Assembly: GCA_000969725.1 (NCBI GenBank)
Contig: JXSR01S003129.1
DNA length: 29,296 bases
Strand: one strand, 5' to 3'
Source: Ophiothrix spiculata
Lineage: Eukaryota; Echinodermata; Ophiuroidea; Amphilepidida; Ophiotrichidae
Of this stretch, positions 1 to 8,539 are shown one piece after another (the stretch's first letter is position 1; the number at the start of each line of letters is the position of its first letter). Position numbers and translations under genes: made by a program. Under the pieces are notes generated by a model. The model ran no database searches. It saw nothing but the letters and a program-made list of their open reading frames with translations, and had not been told where the DNA came from.

Positions 1-217
1 TCGAGGAAATTAAACGCTCGCAAAATCACACGAAAAGACACTAATATTTCCCATTTTTTCATTTTTTTAAAATTTCAAAATGCTTTCATAACTTTTATGC
101 TTCTAATTGCAAGTTTTGTTTGAGATTCTATGTTATTTTGGCGAGTTGACAGGCTTTTTAAACTAAGGTATCCGATCTCATGAATATTCATACGCATGTA
201 AAGAACAGCATTTCCTG
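1..217. other. AT-rich flank, no gene seen
   Basis: This stretch is AT-rich with homopolymer T runs. I see no open frame with recognisable protein character and no repeat shared with the rest of the window. Confidence 0.6.
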
Positions 218-454
218 TCAGTTTTCATGCATAAATAAAAATAAAATAAGCGATATTTCAGCGACCTCACTTCTGGCTGGAGTAGTAGTGTTTTCTCTGT
301 TGTAGTAGTCTTCCTTAGATTCTTCCGGAGCCTTGATGGATATATGTGTGCCGTCTATGGCTCCTGCAACTTGTGGAAACCCAAACTTTGTAAAAAACCT
401 CTGTATGTTATCCTGCAATGTAAGAGTAGAGACAATACAGTCTACTTTTCTCAA
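218..454 (-). pseudogene. Harbinger (PIF/HARBI1-type) DDE transposase fragment
   Basis: The 78-codon minus-strand frame carries the signature region around the first catalytic aspartate of DDE_Tnp_4 (Harbinger) nucleases: FPQVAGAIDGTHISIKAP, then a KEDYYNRE stretch. The catalytic Asp codon is at about 353-355. In intact elements this protein cuts and joins transposon ends with 3-bp target duplications. Here only about 50 residues of similarity remain. After YYNRE the family-like sequence stops and the frame runs into unrelated residues. A GTGAGG in the minus-strand sequence just after it could be a splice donor, so this may be one exon or simply a truncated copy. The second and third catalytic acidic residues are not visible nearby. 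Confidence 0.8.
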
Positions 455-1266
455 ACAATAAAAGTGAAAACCAGGGTTAGGATTTCAGTCAAGTATGATG
501 TTGCTGGCATAGCGTGACCATGAAAAGGGTAAATTAGGGTTGTCGAACTTCCTTGTGGGTTGGTTGAAATTGTGTCTCTTTTTGAATGTGTGGTCACTGT
601 GCTCGGATTATCCTGAAAGGATTGTTGTAGGAGGCTAATCTGAGAAATGTTGAGCTCCTTTTTGTCCAGTACACAACTCATGTTGCCTGCTTTCATTGAC
701 TGTTGTAGTGGATGGTTTGGGGCAGGCTTGGTCAACCCCATGTTGCTGTTGCTTGTTAGCATACAATTGATTTGGCCCAGGTATTTGTTGGTCATGACTG
801 GGGTAAGAATTTGCACTTTGTCAAGGTTGTGTTTCATGTGGTCTCTTTTCAAAGCTTGATCTATATTCAGTTGAACAGAACTTCCTTGTGGGTTGGTTGA
901 AATTGTGTCTCTTTTTGAATGTGTGGTCACTGTGCTCGGATTATCCTGAAAGGATTGTTGTAGGAGGCTAATCTGAGAAATGTTGAGCTCCTTTTTGTCC
1001 AGTACACAACTCATGTTGCCTGCTTTCATTGACTGTTGTAGTGGATGGTTTGGGGCAGGCTTGGTCAACCCCATGTTGCTGTTGCTTGTTAGCATACAAT
1101 TGATTTGGCCCAGGTATTTGTTGGTCATGACTGGGGTAAGAATTTGCACTTTGTCAAGGTTGTGTTTCATGTGGTCTCTTTTCAAAGCTTGATCTATATT
1201 CAGTTGATGGCTTGAAGCAAGCTTGTTTAACATGTTTTTGTTGTTTTCTATCTTACTGGCACTCAC
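451..1266 (-). CDS. 271-codon ORF with duplicated 111-residue module, unknown
   Basis: I do not recognise this protein. It reads MSASKIENNKNMLNKL, then two identical modules of about 110 residues starting QLNIDQALKRDHMKHNLDKV and ending TISTNPQGSS, then a short tail TTLIYPFHGHA. It is rich in Asn, Gln, Ser and Lys, with no signal peptide, membrane segment or Cys/His cluster. The duplication is in frame, so the ORF stays open for 816 bases despite about 65% AT. Its 3' end overlaps the start of the Harbinger fragment by 4 bases. Harbinger elements often carry a second, Myb-like gene, but no Myb motif is visible, so linkage is only positional. It could be an exon, a transposon ORF, or a chance ORF doubled by duplication. 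Confidence 0.4.
   Translation of the reverse strand: MSASKIENNKNMLNKLASSHQLNIDQALKRDHMKHNLDKVQILTPVMTNKYLGQINCMLTSNSNMGLTKPAPNHPLQQSMKAGNMSCVLDKKELNISQISLLQQSFQDNPSTVTTHSKRDTISTNPQGSSVQLNIDQALKRDHMKHNLDKVQILTPVMTNKYLGQINCMLTSNSNMGLTKPAPNHPLQQSMKAGNMSCVLDKKELNISQISLLQQSFQDNPSTVTTHSKRDTISTNPQGSSTTLIYPFHGHAMPATSYLTEILTLVFTFIV
545..1207. repeat. Perfect 333-bp tandem duplication
   Basis: Copy 1 is 545-877 and copy 2 is 878-1207 plus 3 bases. By eye the first 330 bases match without a difference. The period of 333 is a multiple of three and keeps the minus-strand frame open. Outside the unit similarity stops abruptly on both sides. The event is either very recent or an assembly artefact. Confidence 0.95.
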
Positions 1267-1333
1267 TTTTCATTGGAGACCTGAGATTAGAATGTCAATT
1301 TCAGAAACCGTCTTTTAAAATTTTCAGAGGAGC

Positions 1334-1396
1334 ATTAAAAAGCTCTTCTTGGCTCCTTGAGAAGAGATCTAGAAGAGCTTTTTAAAAGCTCTTCTC
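1334..1396. repeat. Short inverted repeats with AAGAGCTTTTT motif
   Basis: The motif ATTAAAAAGCTCTTCT at 1334-1349 is the reverse of the AGAAGAGCTTTTTAA motif at 1371-1385. The segment 1371-1395 is itself a near-perfect 25-base palindrome. It could form a small hairpin. No function is visible. Confidence 0.6.
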
Positions 1397-1629
1397 AGTT
1401 TTTTGAGATGAGCTTTTTTCCAACTATCATGCAAAGTGTAATCATATTGTATAACATTACAACTAGGACCATTAGTAAAAAGTTAGTGTATTAGTAAGAA
1501 TCACAATGTTGTCATTCAAAAAAAAAGCAAAGTCGAGATCCTTAGTCAACAAAAGAGCCCAGTAACTGAATCATACGATATTTAGTATTAAATCTATAGA
1601 TGTATAATTGTAATTGTGAGTAAGCTTAC

Positions 1630-1879
1630 CTTTCCGATAATATGGCGATTAACGTTGTGTTTTGTTATGTACGTCGTCCCGTCAATGTACGTCGTCCCGT
1701 CAACATAAGTCGTCCCGTCAACATAAGTACGAATCTGCGAACGTGCTACTCCTTTCATTTTTGGATCTCTTTCTATACTATCAACATATTTCGTACAGTA
1801 AAATATCTGAATCGTTCCATTTTCTAAATGTAAGAAGTGGAATTTTCTTCCCGTCATCAGCTTTCGAAGCAGACGCCAT
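1630..1879 (-). CDS. Possible 5' coding exon with 18-bp coding repeat, frameshifted
   Basis: On the minus strand an ATG at 1877-1879 in a good context (GAAAATGGCG) starts MASASKADDGKKIPLLTFRK and stops at 1781-1783. A second frame is open from 1857 and includes SIERDPKMKGVARSQIR followed by TYVDGT repeated about three times. It ends in a clear splice donor, AAAG followed by GTAAGC (GT at 1628-1629). One frameshift in the 1781-1857 overlap would join the two, giving an exon of about 250 bases. I do not recognise the protein. It is either a first exon with a sequencing or mutational frameshift, or a decayed gene. The CpG-rich sequence upstream is consistent with a promoter end. Confidence 0.35.
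1670..1723. repeat. 18-bp minisatellite, three units
   Basis: Units at 1670-1687, 1688-1705 and 1706-1723 match TACGTCGTCCCGTCAAYR, the third with one change (TAAG for TACG), and a partial fourth follows. On the minus strand each unit encodes six residues, TYVDGT or TYIDGT. Confidence 0.9.
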
Positions 1880-2300
1880 TTTCTCAGCTGTCAAATTTCA
1901 ACTCAATCATGTGGAGAAGTGCGCCGGCTACTTCATGCACTATATTCACCATAGGTCCGTGTTCACTTTTCGTACATCATTCACACGGTATTTCAAGCTC
2001 TATTTCAAAGCACGTGAGAGTAATATCCGCTAGCGTTTGCTCCAGGAACCAAACTACAACAGTCACGATGTTTGCTGAAACTGTGAAAGTATAGTGTTCC
2101 GCGATCATTTACCATTGGTAAATAGACTTTTCGCTGGAGCCCGCTGGGTTGCCAGTTCATTTATATGGAGACTGAAAAACTCTGGTCAGTTTTGGACAAG
2201 GCGCGCGATAAATCACTCCGAGTCCAATCATTTAAGACGCGCGCAGTCGCGCGATCGCTCTTGCGCGCCTTAAAAGACAGTGTCTGCTATTCTGTAGCTT
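1880..2300 (-). promoter_or_regulatory. CpG-rich upstream stretch, possible promoter
   Basis: Against a very AT-rich window, 2196-2270 contains a dense run of GCGCGC and CGCG words. It includes an inverted repeat, TTTAAGACGCGCGC at about 2231 against GCGCGCCTTAAAA at about 2264. It lies 300-400 bases upstream of the minus-strand ATG at 1879. An ATTGG (inverted CCAAT) box is at about 2113. The promoter reading is inference from composition only. Confidence 0.25.
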
Positions 2301-2329
2301 CTACCCTTAGGTGTTTCAACGTGGCTTCT

Positions 2330-2916
2330 TTACATGGCAATAGCTTCACGTAGGATCTTATTGAGATTCAAAGCCATTTGTAACCTTGGCTTTAATATGG
2401 TCATGATTCCAGGCAAATCATCTTCGAAAAAGTTATCATGGGATTTACCATTCACAAGTATAGTATTAGTAGTATGATATAAATTAATGACGTATTTAGT
2501 CATCCTACCAGCCTCTCCATTCAACTTTTTATTAACATTTTTTATTGACTCACTTACTTTTGCTCTCTTTCCCTTATCTAATGCATCGGTGATTGATCCA
2601 ACCGTATATTTTGCACATACATTTTGTTAGTAGTTGATGATGGATCTCCTGACAGTCTCGTAAACTCCAGTGTTACATCTTATTACTGTTTGTTTGTTAC
2701 CATCTTTAGGTTCTATTTCTATTGCTGGTCTATCACAGTAAGTTGCCTTTTGTCAAGGGCATTGTTCTCATTAAGTATGTATGACTTGTACTGAATGTTT
2801 CTTGCAAGATCTACATTGCTGCTGGTAGTTAGTGATTGACTGAGGGATGGTACTTCATTACTCACCAGTGATTTCCTGTTTTCAGAACGGGCAGCTTGTC
2901 TCGTTGTGAGTGTCAT
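2330..2916 (-). pseudogene. Broken coding region of a repeat-associated protein, family unnamed
   Basis: Three minus-strand pieces read as one decayed protein. The first is 2719-2916, MTLTTRQAARSENRKSLV and on to ENNALDK. A frame change near 2740 leads into TYCDRPAIEIEPKDGNKQTV, then VIRCNTGVYETVRRSIINY. A TAA follows, and then KYTVGSITDALDKGKRAKVS continues into TKYVINLYHTTNTILVNGKS and DDLPGIMTILKPRLQ. The NLYHTT-x-TILVNG pattern resembles a segment I associate with multicopy, transposon-linked proteins of marine invertebrates, often near PHD fingers. No PHD finger is present here. At least one frameshift and one stop are needed, so it is not functional as assembled. Confidence 0.45.
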
Positions 2917-2953
2917 GGTTGCAAGTATCTAGGCACCTCAATTAAGTTGAAAA

Positions 2954-3430
2954 CAAGGTATTATATATAAACACCTAAATAATGCATATAGGCCTACTCT
3001 TTCCATCAGAAAGTTACATGTCCTTTCACATGAGCAACGAAAAGTAATGAGATGTTTAAAGTAAACATTCCAAACTCAAAGCAAACTAGAAAAGATGTGT
3101 GTTAGCAAAATATTGTATCTCAGCAGGCACCACACTGTCAATGTATATTGGCCTTACTTCATGAACCGTCCCTACCTAAGAACGCATTTCTTACATCAAC
3201 TCTCTGCACATATTTCAGCGCTTTCATGTCATGTATTAATTTTCCAAATTGAAGTTCTGCCATCGTCACATCAATGCATGCACTGACTCAGGTGGATTAT
3301 TATCTGGGATTTTATTGTCCAATCCCAAGTCAACACACACGTTAGTTTGGCATTAGTCTTAGAGTTCCATTGCCTTTAAAGTAAATGGAGAATCGAGGTT
3401 GGTGGGATTGATCCTATAGCTTCTCTAAAT
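2954..3430. other. No gene seen
   Basis: AT-rich sequence with no frame I can support. It may contain the eroded C-terminal end of the neighbouring MULE-like relic. Confidence 0.5.
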
Positions 3431-3434
3431 TGTC

Positions 3435-4030
3435 CCAAGTCCTATATATAGGACCTTTAAGTTTTGTGAATATTCATCGAAGCTCTCGCAGTCTATTAAT
3501 CCTTTGTAGTTGGTACAACCTCTAACATCCTTTACGATATCCTTAATTTTTTGACATGGGCCTTGATGTTACGCTCAACGTGTGTCATACAATGTAGACC
3601 AACAGCTGGTGGAAATGCCTCCTGGCATGCAGTGGTAAGTGCCTGCTCTCCATCCGTCATGAATGCCTTCAATGTTTTCGATAAAGAAGACAGTACTTGT
3701 GTGACAACGTATTCAAACAGTATCGATATGTCACTCTCTTCAGGTTGTTTGTTAACATCATTAGCCCGAGTAAGCATGGGTAATGTCCATCATTACTGAG
3801 CATGAGATGTCTATACGTAGTTGTGACCACGTAAAACTTTCCGAACTTAAATCTTGTATCTATCCTAAAAGACTGCATAGATACCCTTCATGGGTGCATT
3901 TTTGTGTATATCTTGCACTTGTATTCTGGTATTCTGTCCACTTCACCTGACAGCTCAATGTTCTTGAACTGTGGAGTACATTTACTAGAACTGTCCGATG
4001 AAGCTTGGGAAACTAATTGGTTACAGGTCC
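3435..4030 (-). pseudogene. MULE-like transposase, decayed core fragment
   Basis: Read on the minus strand, the region begins with QFKNIELSGEVDRIPEYKCK, has a TGA at 3888-3890, then RIDTRFKFGKFYVVTTTYRH and LMLSNDGHYP. A frame change near 3785 leads to AFMTDGEQALTTACQEAFP and GLHCMTHVERNIKAHVKKL. A second change in a poly-A run near 3545 leads to VKDVRGCTNYKGLIDCESFD. The order, with a D-x-T-F/FYV-TTY-HL block, then TDGE-AL, then L-C-x-H-x-x-RN, is characteristic of a MULE-type transposase core. The Asp in TDGE is the likely second catalytic residue. At least three lesions make it inactive. Its zinc-finger end is not visible. Confidence 0.7.
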
Positions 4031-4039
4031 ATATTGTAA

Positions 4040-4345
4040 CTTACCTTCCAGTGGCAGTTAGAATTGAGTAGCGTGATTAGTTAGAAATTACCTGGTTAAA
4101 AATGTGCTGCCCGAAATAATGGTTTCTTTTATATACCTCATAGTATAGATTACTGCTTCTGATTTGTTAAAAGTGAGGGCTTGGATTTTACTAGGCCCGG
4201 GGCATATTTTTCACTAGGCCCGCTCAGCATATTTTGCGGCGCCGGTGTAGCACGAGCAATACGCGCGCGACTATTGACCATCGGTGCAAAAATGGTTCTT
4301 TTAACCGTGACTAGATGACAAAAATCTATATATATTCGGTATATA
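4040..4345. other. No gene seen; short direct repeat
   Basis: The words ACTAGGCCCG and GCATATTTT occur twice at 4189-4235. A CG-rich patch (GCGGCGCC, ACGCGCGCG) lies at 4236-4270. No coding frame is supported. Confidence 0.5.
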
Positions 4346-4351
4346 AAACGA

Positions 4352-4454
4352 ATATTGACTGCTTTTTCTTCGGGGCATTCGCTTCGGGCATATTCATGGT
4401 TTTGAGATCACCTCGGGAAAATAATTTAAACCATGCCCCTCAAAGCAGTCAATA
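4352..4454. repeat. About 100-bp foldback element
   Basis: The left arm, ATATTGACTGCTTTTTCTTC then GGGGCAT at 4352-4378, is mirrored by ATGCCCC TCAAAGCAGTCAATAT at 4434-4454. The inner segments GGGCATATTCATGGTTTT and AAACCATGCCCC also pair partly. The whole can fold into one long hairpin. It is likely a small non-autonomous palindromic element. No target-site duplication was identified. Confidence 0.65.
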
Positions 4455-4459
4455 TATGT

Positions 4460-5112
4460 ATAAAATTAACACATTAAACAATGATTTGCAACAACCATGA
4501 CAACCACAAAACCAATATTTTACAAATAACTGGACAATGACACCAGATTATGTTGAAATACTAATTATCTAAATCTTCTTCACTCTGAAAATAAAAAGGC
4601 AAACAATTGTACATGTAGCTGGAAATGTTTTAGAGATGCAGGGGTATTTGTGGGAATGTGGAATGGTAGACATTGAAAATTATCTACATTTTTGTTCAAT
4701 TCACTGTGATATTGCATTTTTTGATATTTGAATGCTGGGTGGTAAAGCAAGACTGAATTTTAAATGCTTTGGTTTAACTTACAAACATTGTACTTAAAAA
4801 AAAACCTGAATTTGCAAATTTATCTGAGACAATTGATCTTGGGAACCTTTTCTTATACTTTATTCATCACAAACAATTTGTTTCAACCTGCATCAGAAGC
4901 AGAAAATGCAATCTCAAAAATCTATTGCCAAGACCAAGAAAGAAAAAGAAAAGTGGGTCTCACATACTCTGCACGCGTAACTCTATGCACCGAGTCCACT
5001 TTTTCAGCTTTTTTTCATAATCGTCAAGACAATGCTATTTTCAAACAAGGATGTGAGACAAACTGTGTTTATTTCTTTTTGGTGTAAGATAATATCTTAC
5101 CTTTTACTGCTG
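4460..5112. other. No gene seen
   Basis: A 107-codon plus-strand frame covers 4764-5087, but it has no recognisable motif and is adjacent to poly-A runs. I treat it as chance. Confidence 0.5.
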
Positions 5113-5367
5113 TCACCTTCTCCCTGTCCAGATTGTGTGTTCCCATCCTTGCACTTGGTATGCATACCAAAACAAACCTTTGGTATTAGCAAGCTCATCA
5201 AATGTGAAAACAACATCAATCAAATCATTCAATAGAACCAGTGGCAGGCTTCGTTTTTCTGATGTTGTTCTCGCTTTACGCTCAACTATAGCCAGCTGTA
5301 GCTGATCAACATAAATGTTGCGGAATGCATCTGGTCTCTTAGGGTCTGTTAACAGTCGTACATTCAT
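5113..5367 (-). pseudogene. Possible exon of a BEN-domain protein
   Basis: The minus-strand frame reads MNVRLLTDPKRPDAFRNIYV, then a basic linker KARTTSEKRS, then LPLVLLNDLIDVVFTFDELA NTKG split across the alignment. The last part resembles the first helix region of BEN domains, which begin with a run such as LLxxLFTxEEL. BEN domains bind DNA or act as adaptors in chromatin proteins and also occur in repetitive invertebrate proteins. After NTKGLF a TTTTGGTATGC could be a splice donor. The remainder, ending WEHTIWTGRR, looks unlike coding sequence. No second BEN exon was found on the minus strand to the left. The assignment is tentative. Confidence 0.35.
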
Positions 5368-5369
5368 AG

Positions 5370-6100
5370 TTTCTGAATCAATCTGTTACTGGGGGGTCAG
5401 ACCAAAATAATCAAGTTATTGCTATTTTCACTAAATTTAATACTTTTTATGCAATTTAACTGTTATATGCCATGAAAAATGCAAAAAAAATGGTGGTAAA
5501 GTTTCTATTTTGGCAAAAAACACCTTTTTTGGCCTAATTTACCCTTTGTCCGACCCATTTTGACCTGAAAATTAGACTAAGTCGACCTAATTAAATGGCA
5601 TCAGAATCTACATAAATGCATTGGAAATATGTTTTTTCTTAATTTTTTTACATAATTTGTATAAATTTGCATATTTAATTAAGTGTTGTAATTAAGCAAG
5701 CAGTATGGACAGTAGATAGTTGACAACAATTGTAAGTTCATTTTACAATGTTTAAACAGTTTAATTCAACTTTTTCAATGTTCTTTATGCAAAACAAAAT
5801 TAGACCATTTATGATGATGCCTTATTTCAAATAATAATTTGCTGTTTCTGGTTTCATTTGTATATTATTGACACAAAATGAATGTAACTGGCAAGTTGAC
5901 ATTTTGTCTTATCATATATCGTGCCCCTTGATGCTTATTTTAAAGTAAACATGAAAACCAATGTATTTAAAATTCCCTATTTTATATGTCTTCTCTATTG
6001 ATTATTGTACTATTTTTTATATGAAGTTTACAATGTGCAAGTCCCATTTTTAAAACTCAATTTTGTACGGAAAATATTCCATTAAATTTCATCTTGTAAA
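5370..6100. other. Very AT-rich, no gene seen
   Basis: Long runs of T and A with no frame or clear repeat boundary. Its style is similar to the dispersed AT-rich repeat at 8.2 kb, but I could not align it. Confidence 0.5.
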
Positions 6101-6106
6101 CCATGT

Positions 6107-6660
6107 TCAAGCTATGAGACTATTGCAGTACGCATTAAAGAGGCGGTTAATTTCCCCTACACAATCCTCATCTATGGTAATAAATCTACCAGATGCATCG
6201 GGAAGCAATTCAATGTCATGGCACAACATTGCACTTAGGTTTGTTCGCTGTCTGTCTTCTAGCTCTGGCCATTTACATTTTTGAGTACTCCTGCCTGAAT
6301 GGACTAAGTGTACGATACAACGTACAAATCATCATCAATCTTTTCTTCTACTACTCCTGGGTACCACCCATTTTCCCATGCTGCAACTACAGTGTCTCCA
6401 ACTACAACATTTGCATTTAGTCTCGTGTCTTTTTGATGGTGGTGGTGCTGCTTCCATCTCATCAGCACAACTTTCGCTCGAGTCAGACTCTACATCATCG
6501 ACTTGTGGCTCCGAGGGTTTCAATGTAGAAGTAGAAGGTGTTGCTCTTGATTATTGCGAGGCTGTTCATGTGATGCTGCATTCCAGAAGTGTTCCTTTAT
6601 AGGAAGTGTGCTTGAACTTGTTGATGGAACAGCATCAATGTCCTCTTCACTTTCCCTTAC
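6107..6660 (-). pseudogene. Acidic linker, Tudor/chromo-like domain and C-terminus, broken
   Basis: Minus-strand frames in order are: SEEDIDAVPSTSSSTLPIKE and HFWNAASHEQPRNNQEQ; a frame change; KPSEPQVDDVESDSSESCAD (acidic, 6335-6523); a change; VVVGDTVVAAWENGWYPGVV then EEKIDDDLYVVSY; a change; KCKWPELEDRQRTNLSAMLC, DIELLPDASGRF, and GEINRLFNAYCNSLIA ending at a TGA at 6107-6109. The AAWENGWYPGVV and D-x-YVVSY pattern is that of a small beta-barrel reader such as a Tudor or chromo-barrel module. I have seen similar C-termini in multicopy invertebrate proteins but cannot name the family. At least three frameshifts make it a relic. It abuts the gag relic on its right. Confidence 0.5.
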
Positions 6661-6664
6661 GATG

Positions 6665-7318
6665 ACAATTATAACACTGACCTTGGTTCTGGTGAATCTC
6701 CCTGGTGGCCATTACATTGTCACTCTGTTCGGTTGCAGGCTTGTTTAGTTTTTCAGTTTCTTCAAAGTTTCGGAGTTTTGCTTTGAACACTGGGAATGTG
6801 ATTTCCTCTGTGCTCTACGATATGTTAATGGTGAAAGGTTTAAAATGGTCTGGCAGCCCCCTCAGAGTCATGGCCACCATTAACCCATCACTAAGGGACT
6901 CTCCGGCATTCCTGAGTGCTGTCATGATTTTCTCAGCTTTTATGATGTATTCAGTTACCGTTTTTACTAGAGTCTAGTTCCGTGTACAGTGTTATTATCC
7001 TGGGCTCGCTGCATCCAGCATAATGTGCTTGCAGAATTTCTAGGGTCTTTCTGCCATCGTCGGGTGCATCCTCATAATAAGTGCAAGGCTCTTATCATCA
7101 ATTAAGTTCACTAATTCGGCATAAGCTCGCTCATTTTTACGTATATCCGCTTCTGCAGTCGGTTGCTCATCACTCGTTATAACGTCTCGAATGTTCAGAG
7201 AGCGCAAGTGGGATAAGAATCGAATTTCCCATATCTCGTACTTCTCACCATCTCCATCAAATGTTAGTTTCCTATACCTTTCTGTGTTACTGGGCCCATA
7301 ACCTGTTGACGTCTCCAT
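6665..7318 (-). pseudogene. gag: copia-type LTR retrotransposon gag, frameshifted
   Basis: The minus-strand ATG at 7316-7318 starts METSTGYGPSNTERYRKLTF, followed by DGDGEKYEIWEIRFLSHLRS and NERAYAELVNLIDDKSLAL. This is the classic N-terminus of copia gag polyproteins. A one-base loss near 7075 shifts the frame into DDGRKTLEILQAHYAG and PRIITLYTELDSS. Another shift leads to VTEYIIKAEKIMTALRNAGE and LMVAMTLRG, then PFTINIS, a stop, and EEITFPVFKAKLRNFEETEK. It ends in CYNCHRKG, the first half of a CCHC zinc knuckle, where similarity stops. The gene should continue into protease, integrase and RT, but none follows. It is a 5' truncated remnant with at least three lesions. Confidence 0.8.
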
Positions 7319-7451
7319 CCCGATTACTTGTTATTATCAGGGAAAATAAACACAACCTACTCTGGAATATTACTGTCTCAATTTAATGCATACATCAGAG
7401 TAAAAATTCCATGTGTGTATACAGCATATCAGTAAAACAAAAATTTTTTAT

Positions 7452-7577
7452 GGGTGGATGGATCTTTCAAGTAGGGTCGGTCGGGCGGGGAGTTTTTTAA
7501 TTAAAAAAACCCTCTCCTTGAGCCAGGGGGTAGAGGAATAGTAGTAAGGGGAATAATGCACACATTGCTTTTTGGCA
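7452..7577. repeat. Dispersed repeat, copy 1 of 2
   Basis: The core AAGTAGGGTCGGTCGGGC, a palindrome GTTTTTTAATTAAAAAAA, and AATAATGCACACATTGC are shared with 9405-9535 in the same orientation. Copies differ in the number of GGTC units and in a CTTC indel. This copy abuts the end of the DUF4218 relic. Confidence 0.85.
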
Positions 7578-7591
7578 ACCTGATCATTTTG

Positions 7592-8160
7592 CTAACTGCT
7601 TGTCAATAGCCTGTGTTCATCGAACAGTGTTTTTAAATCTCCATTTAATGATTCAAATGGAAAACAGGAGTAAACAAAAAGGGGGCCCAGATCTCTTACT
7701 GTGTCAGTCAAATGAACAATGCTATGTACATGAAACCCATGTTCCGTATGCCATACAATGTAGCAAATAAGTTGACATAATAGTTTAGAATAAACTCGCA
7801 CTTATCAAGGGAATCCAGACTTATTGAGTCAGAATTTAAAGTATAAATTACTTCAACAAGCAACAAATGGTACTGGTAGTAAATAGAAGGCAATATATTG
7901 AACAGCACGGGGGCGGAATAATAAAAGAGCCAACTTCGAAATTCAGATGCCTTCCAGAATTTTAAAAGGATACTCTTTTTTTTTCTTTACTGAGTGATTC
8001 TACTGCATCTTTCACACCCGATTCATTTTCTTTACCAGTTGATATTGTTGGTATATCTTTGAACTCTACAACACTACTATCAGCTTCAATGTCTTCTTCA
8101 ATTTATCATTAAGAATGTCATCATCTGGTTACATCCTGAGTAGGCTGCTGTATCCTGTAG
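7592..8160 (-). pseudogene. EnSpm/CACTA-type transposon protein, DUF4218 region, broken
   Basis: Minus-strand reading from about 7970 gives FWKASEFRSWLFYYSAPVLF, then NILPSIYYQYHLLLVEVIYT, LDKCEFILNYYVNLFATLYG and IRNMGF. After one frame change near 7735 it continues as HVHSIVHLTDTVRDLGPLFV and YSCFPFESLNGDLKTLFDEH. The order, with E-x-R-x-WLLFYS-P-VL, then LYG-RN, N-VH-x-x-HL, and GPL-x-YSCF-x-FE-N/G-LK, is diagnostic of DUF4218, found in EnSpm/CACTA transposases. To its right, 7985-8100 holds an acidic piece, EEDIEADSSVVEFKDIPTIS, after an acceptor-like TTTTTCAGACCTACAG at about 8160, so an upstream exon is likely. Only the C-terminal part is present, with a frameshift. Confidence 0.78.
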
Positions 8161-8215
8161 GTCTGAAAAAGACATACATATTGAAACAACTATTAGATAA
8201 TTTTTAGCAATATTT

Positions 8216-8520
8216 CAAAAAATAAATGATGATCAAAAATTTGAGAAAACTGAACCTATAGATTCTAAAAAGTAATTTAGTTCTAGTTTTTACCAAAGCA
8301 AATTTTTGTTAGGCTTTCCAGACATTTTTGGCACCAAAATGCATATTTTGACCCTGCTGGGTCAAAAATCAAAAGTTTATGTCCAAAATTAACAATTGTG
8401 TTCAGTATGCAAAGTCGCATCTAGAAATGTATACTTTTATATAGATTTAATTTTATTTTGTGAGTTAAAGTAAAATCCTTCCCAAAATTGAAGGGTTGAC
8501 ACCAACCTTAAATCACATAT
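8216..8520. repeat. AT-rich dispersed repeat, copy A
   Basis: This segment aligns over roughly 290 bases with 28912-29200 in direct orientation. Shared words include ATCAAAAATTTGAGAAAAC, TTAGGC-TTCCAGA and GTACTTTTATATAG. The two copies are strongly diverged, with many indels. It has no coding frame. Confidence 0.75.
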
Positions 8521-8539
8521 AAGAAGAATTAGTTAACAC

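Noticed and set aside
647-1192. Two identical 70-codon plus-strand ORFs (647-859, 980-1192)
   Set aside because: They are the antisense shadow of the duplicated minus-strand ORF. Identity follows from the 333-bp DNA duplication.
1662-1723. CRISPR-like array
   Set aside because: The 18-bp units are contiguous, without spacers, and lie in a coding frame of a eukaryotic sequence.
4764-5087. 107-codon plus-strand ORF
   Set aside because: No domain, no coding-like composition, starts near poly-A runs, and no splice or start context supports it.
7319-7450. LTR and primer-binding site upstream of the copia gag
   Set aside because: I found no sequence complementary to a tRNA 3' end and no duplicated LTR segment.
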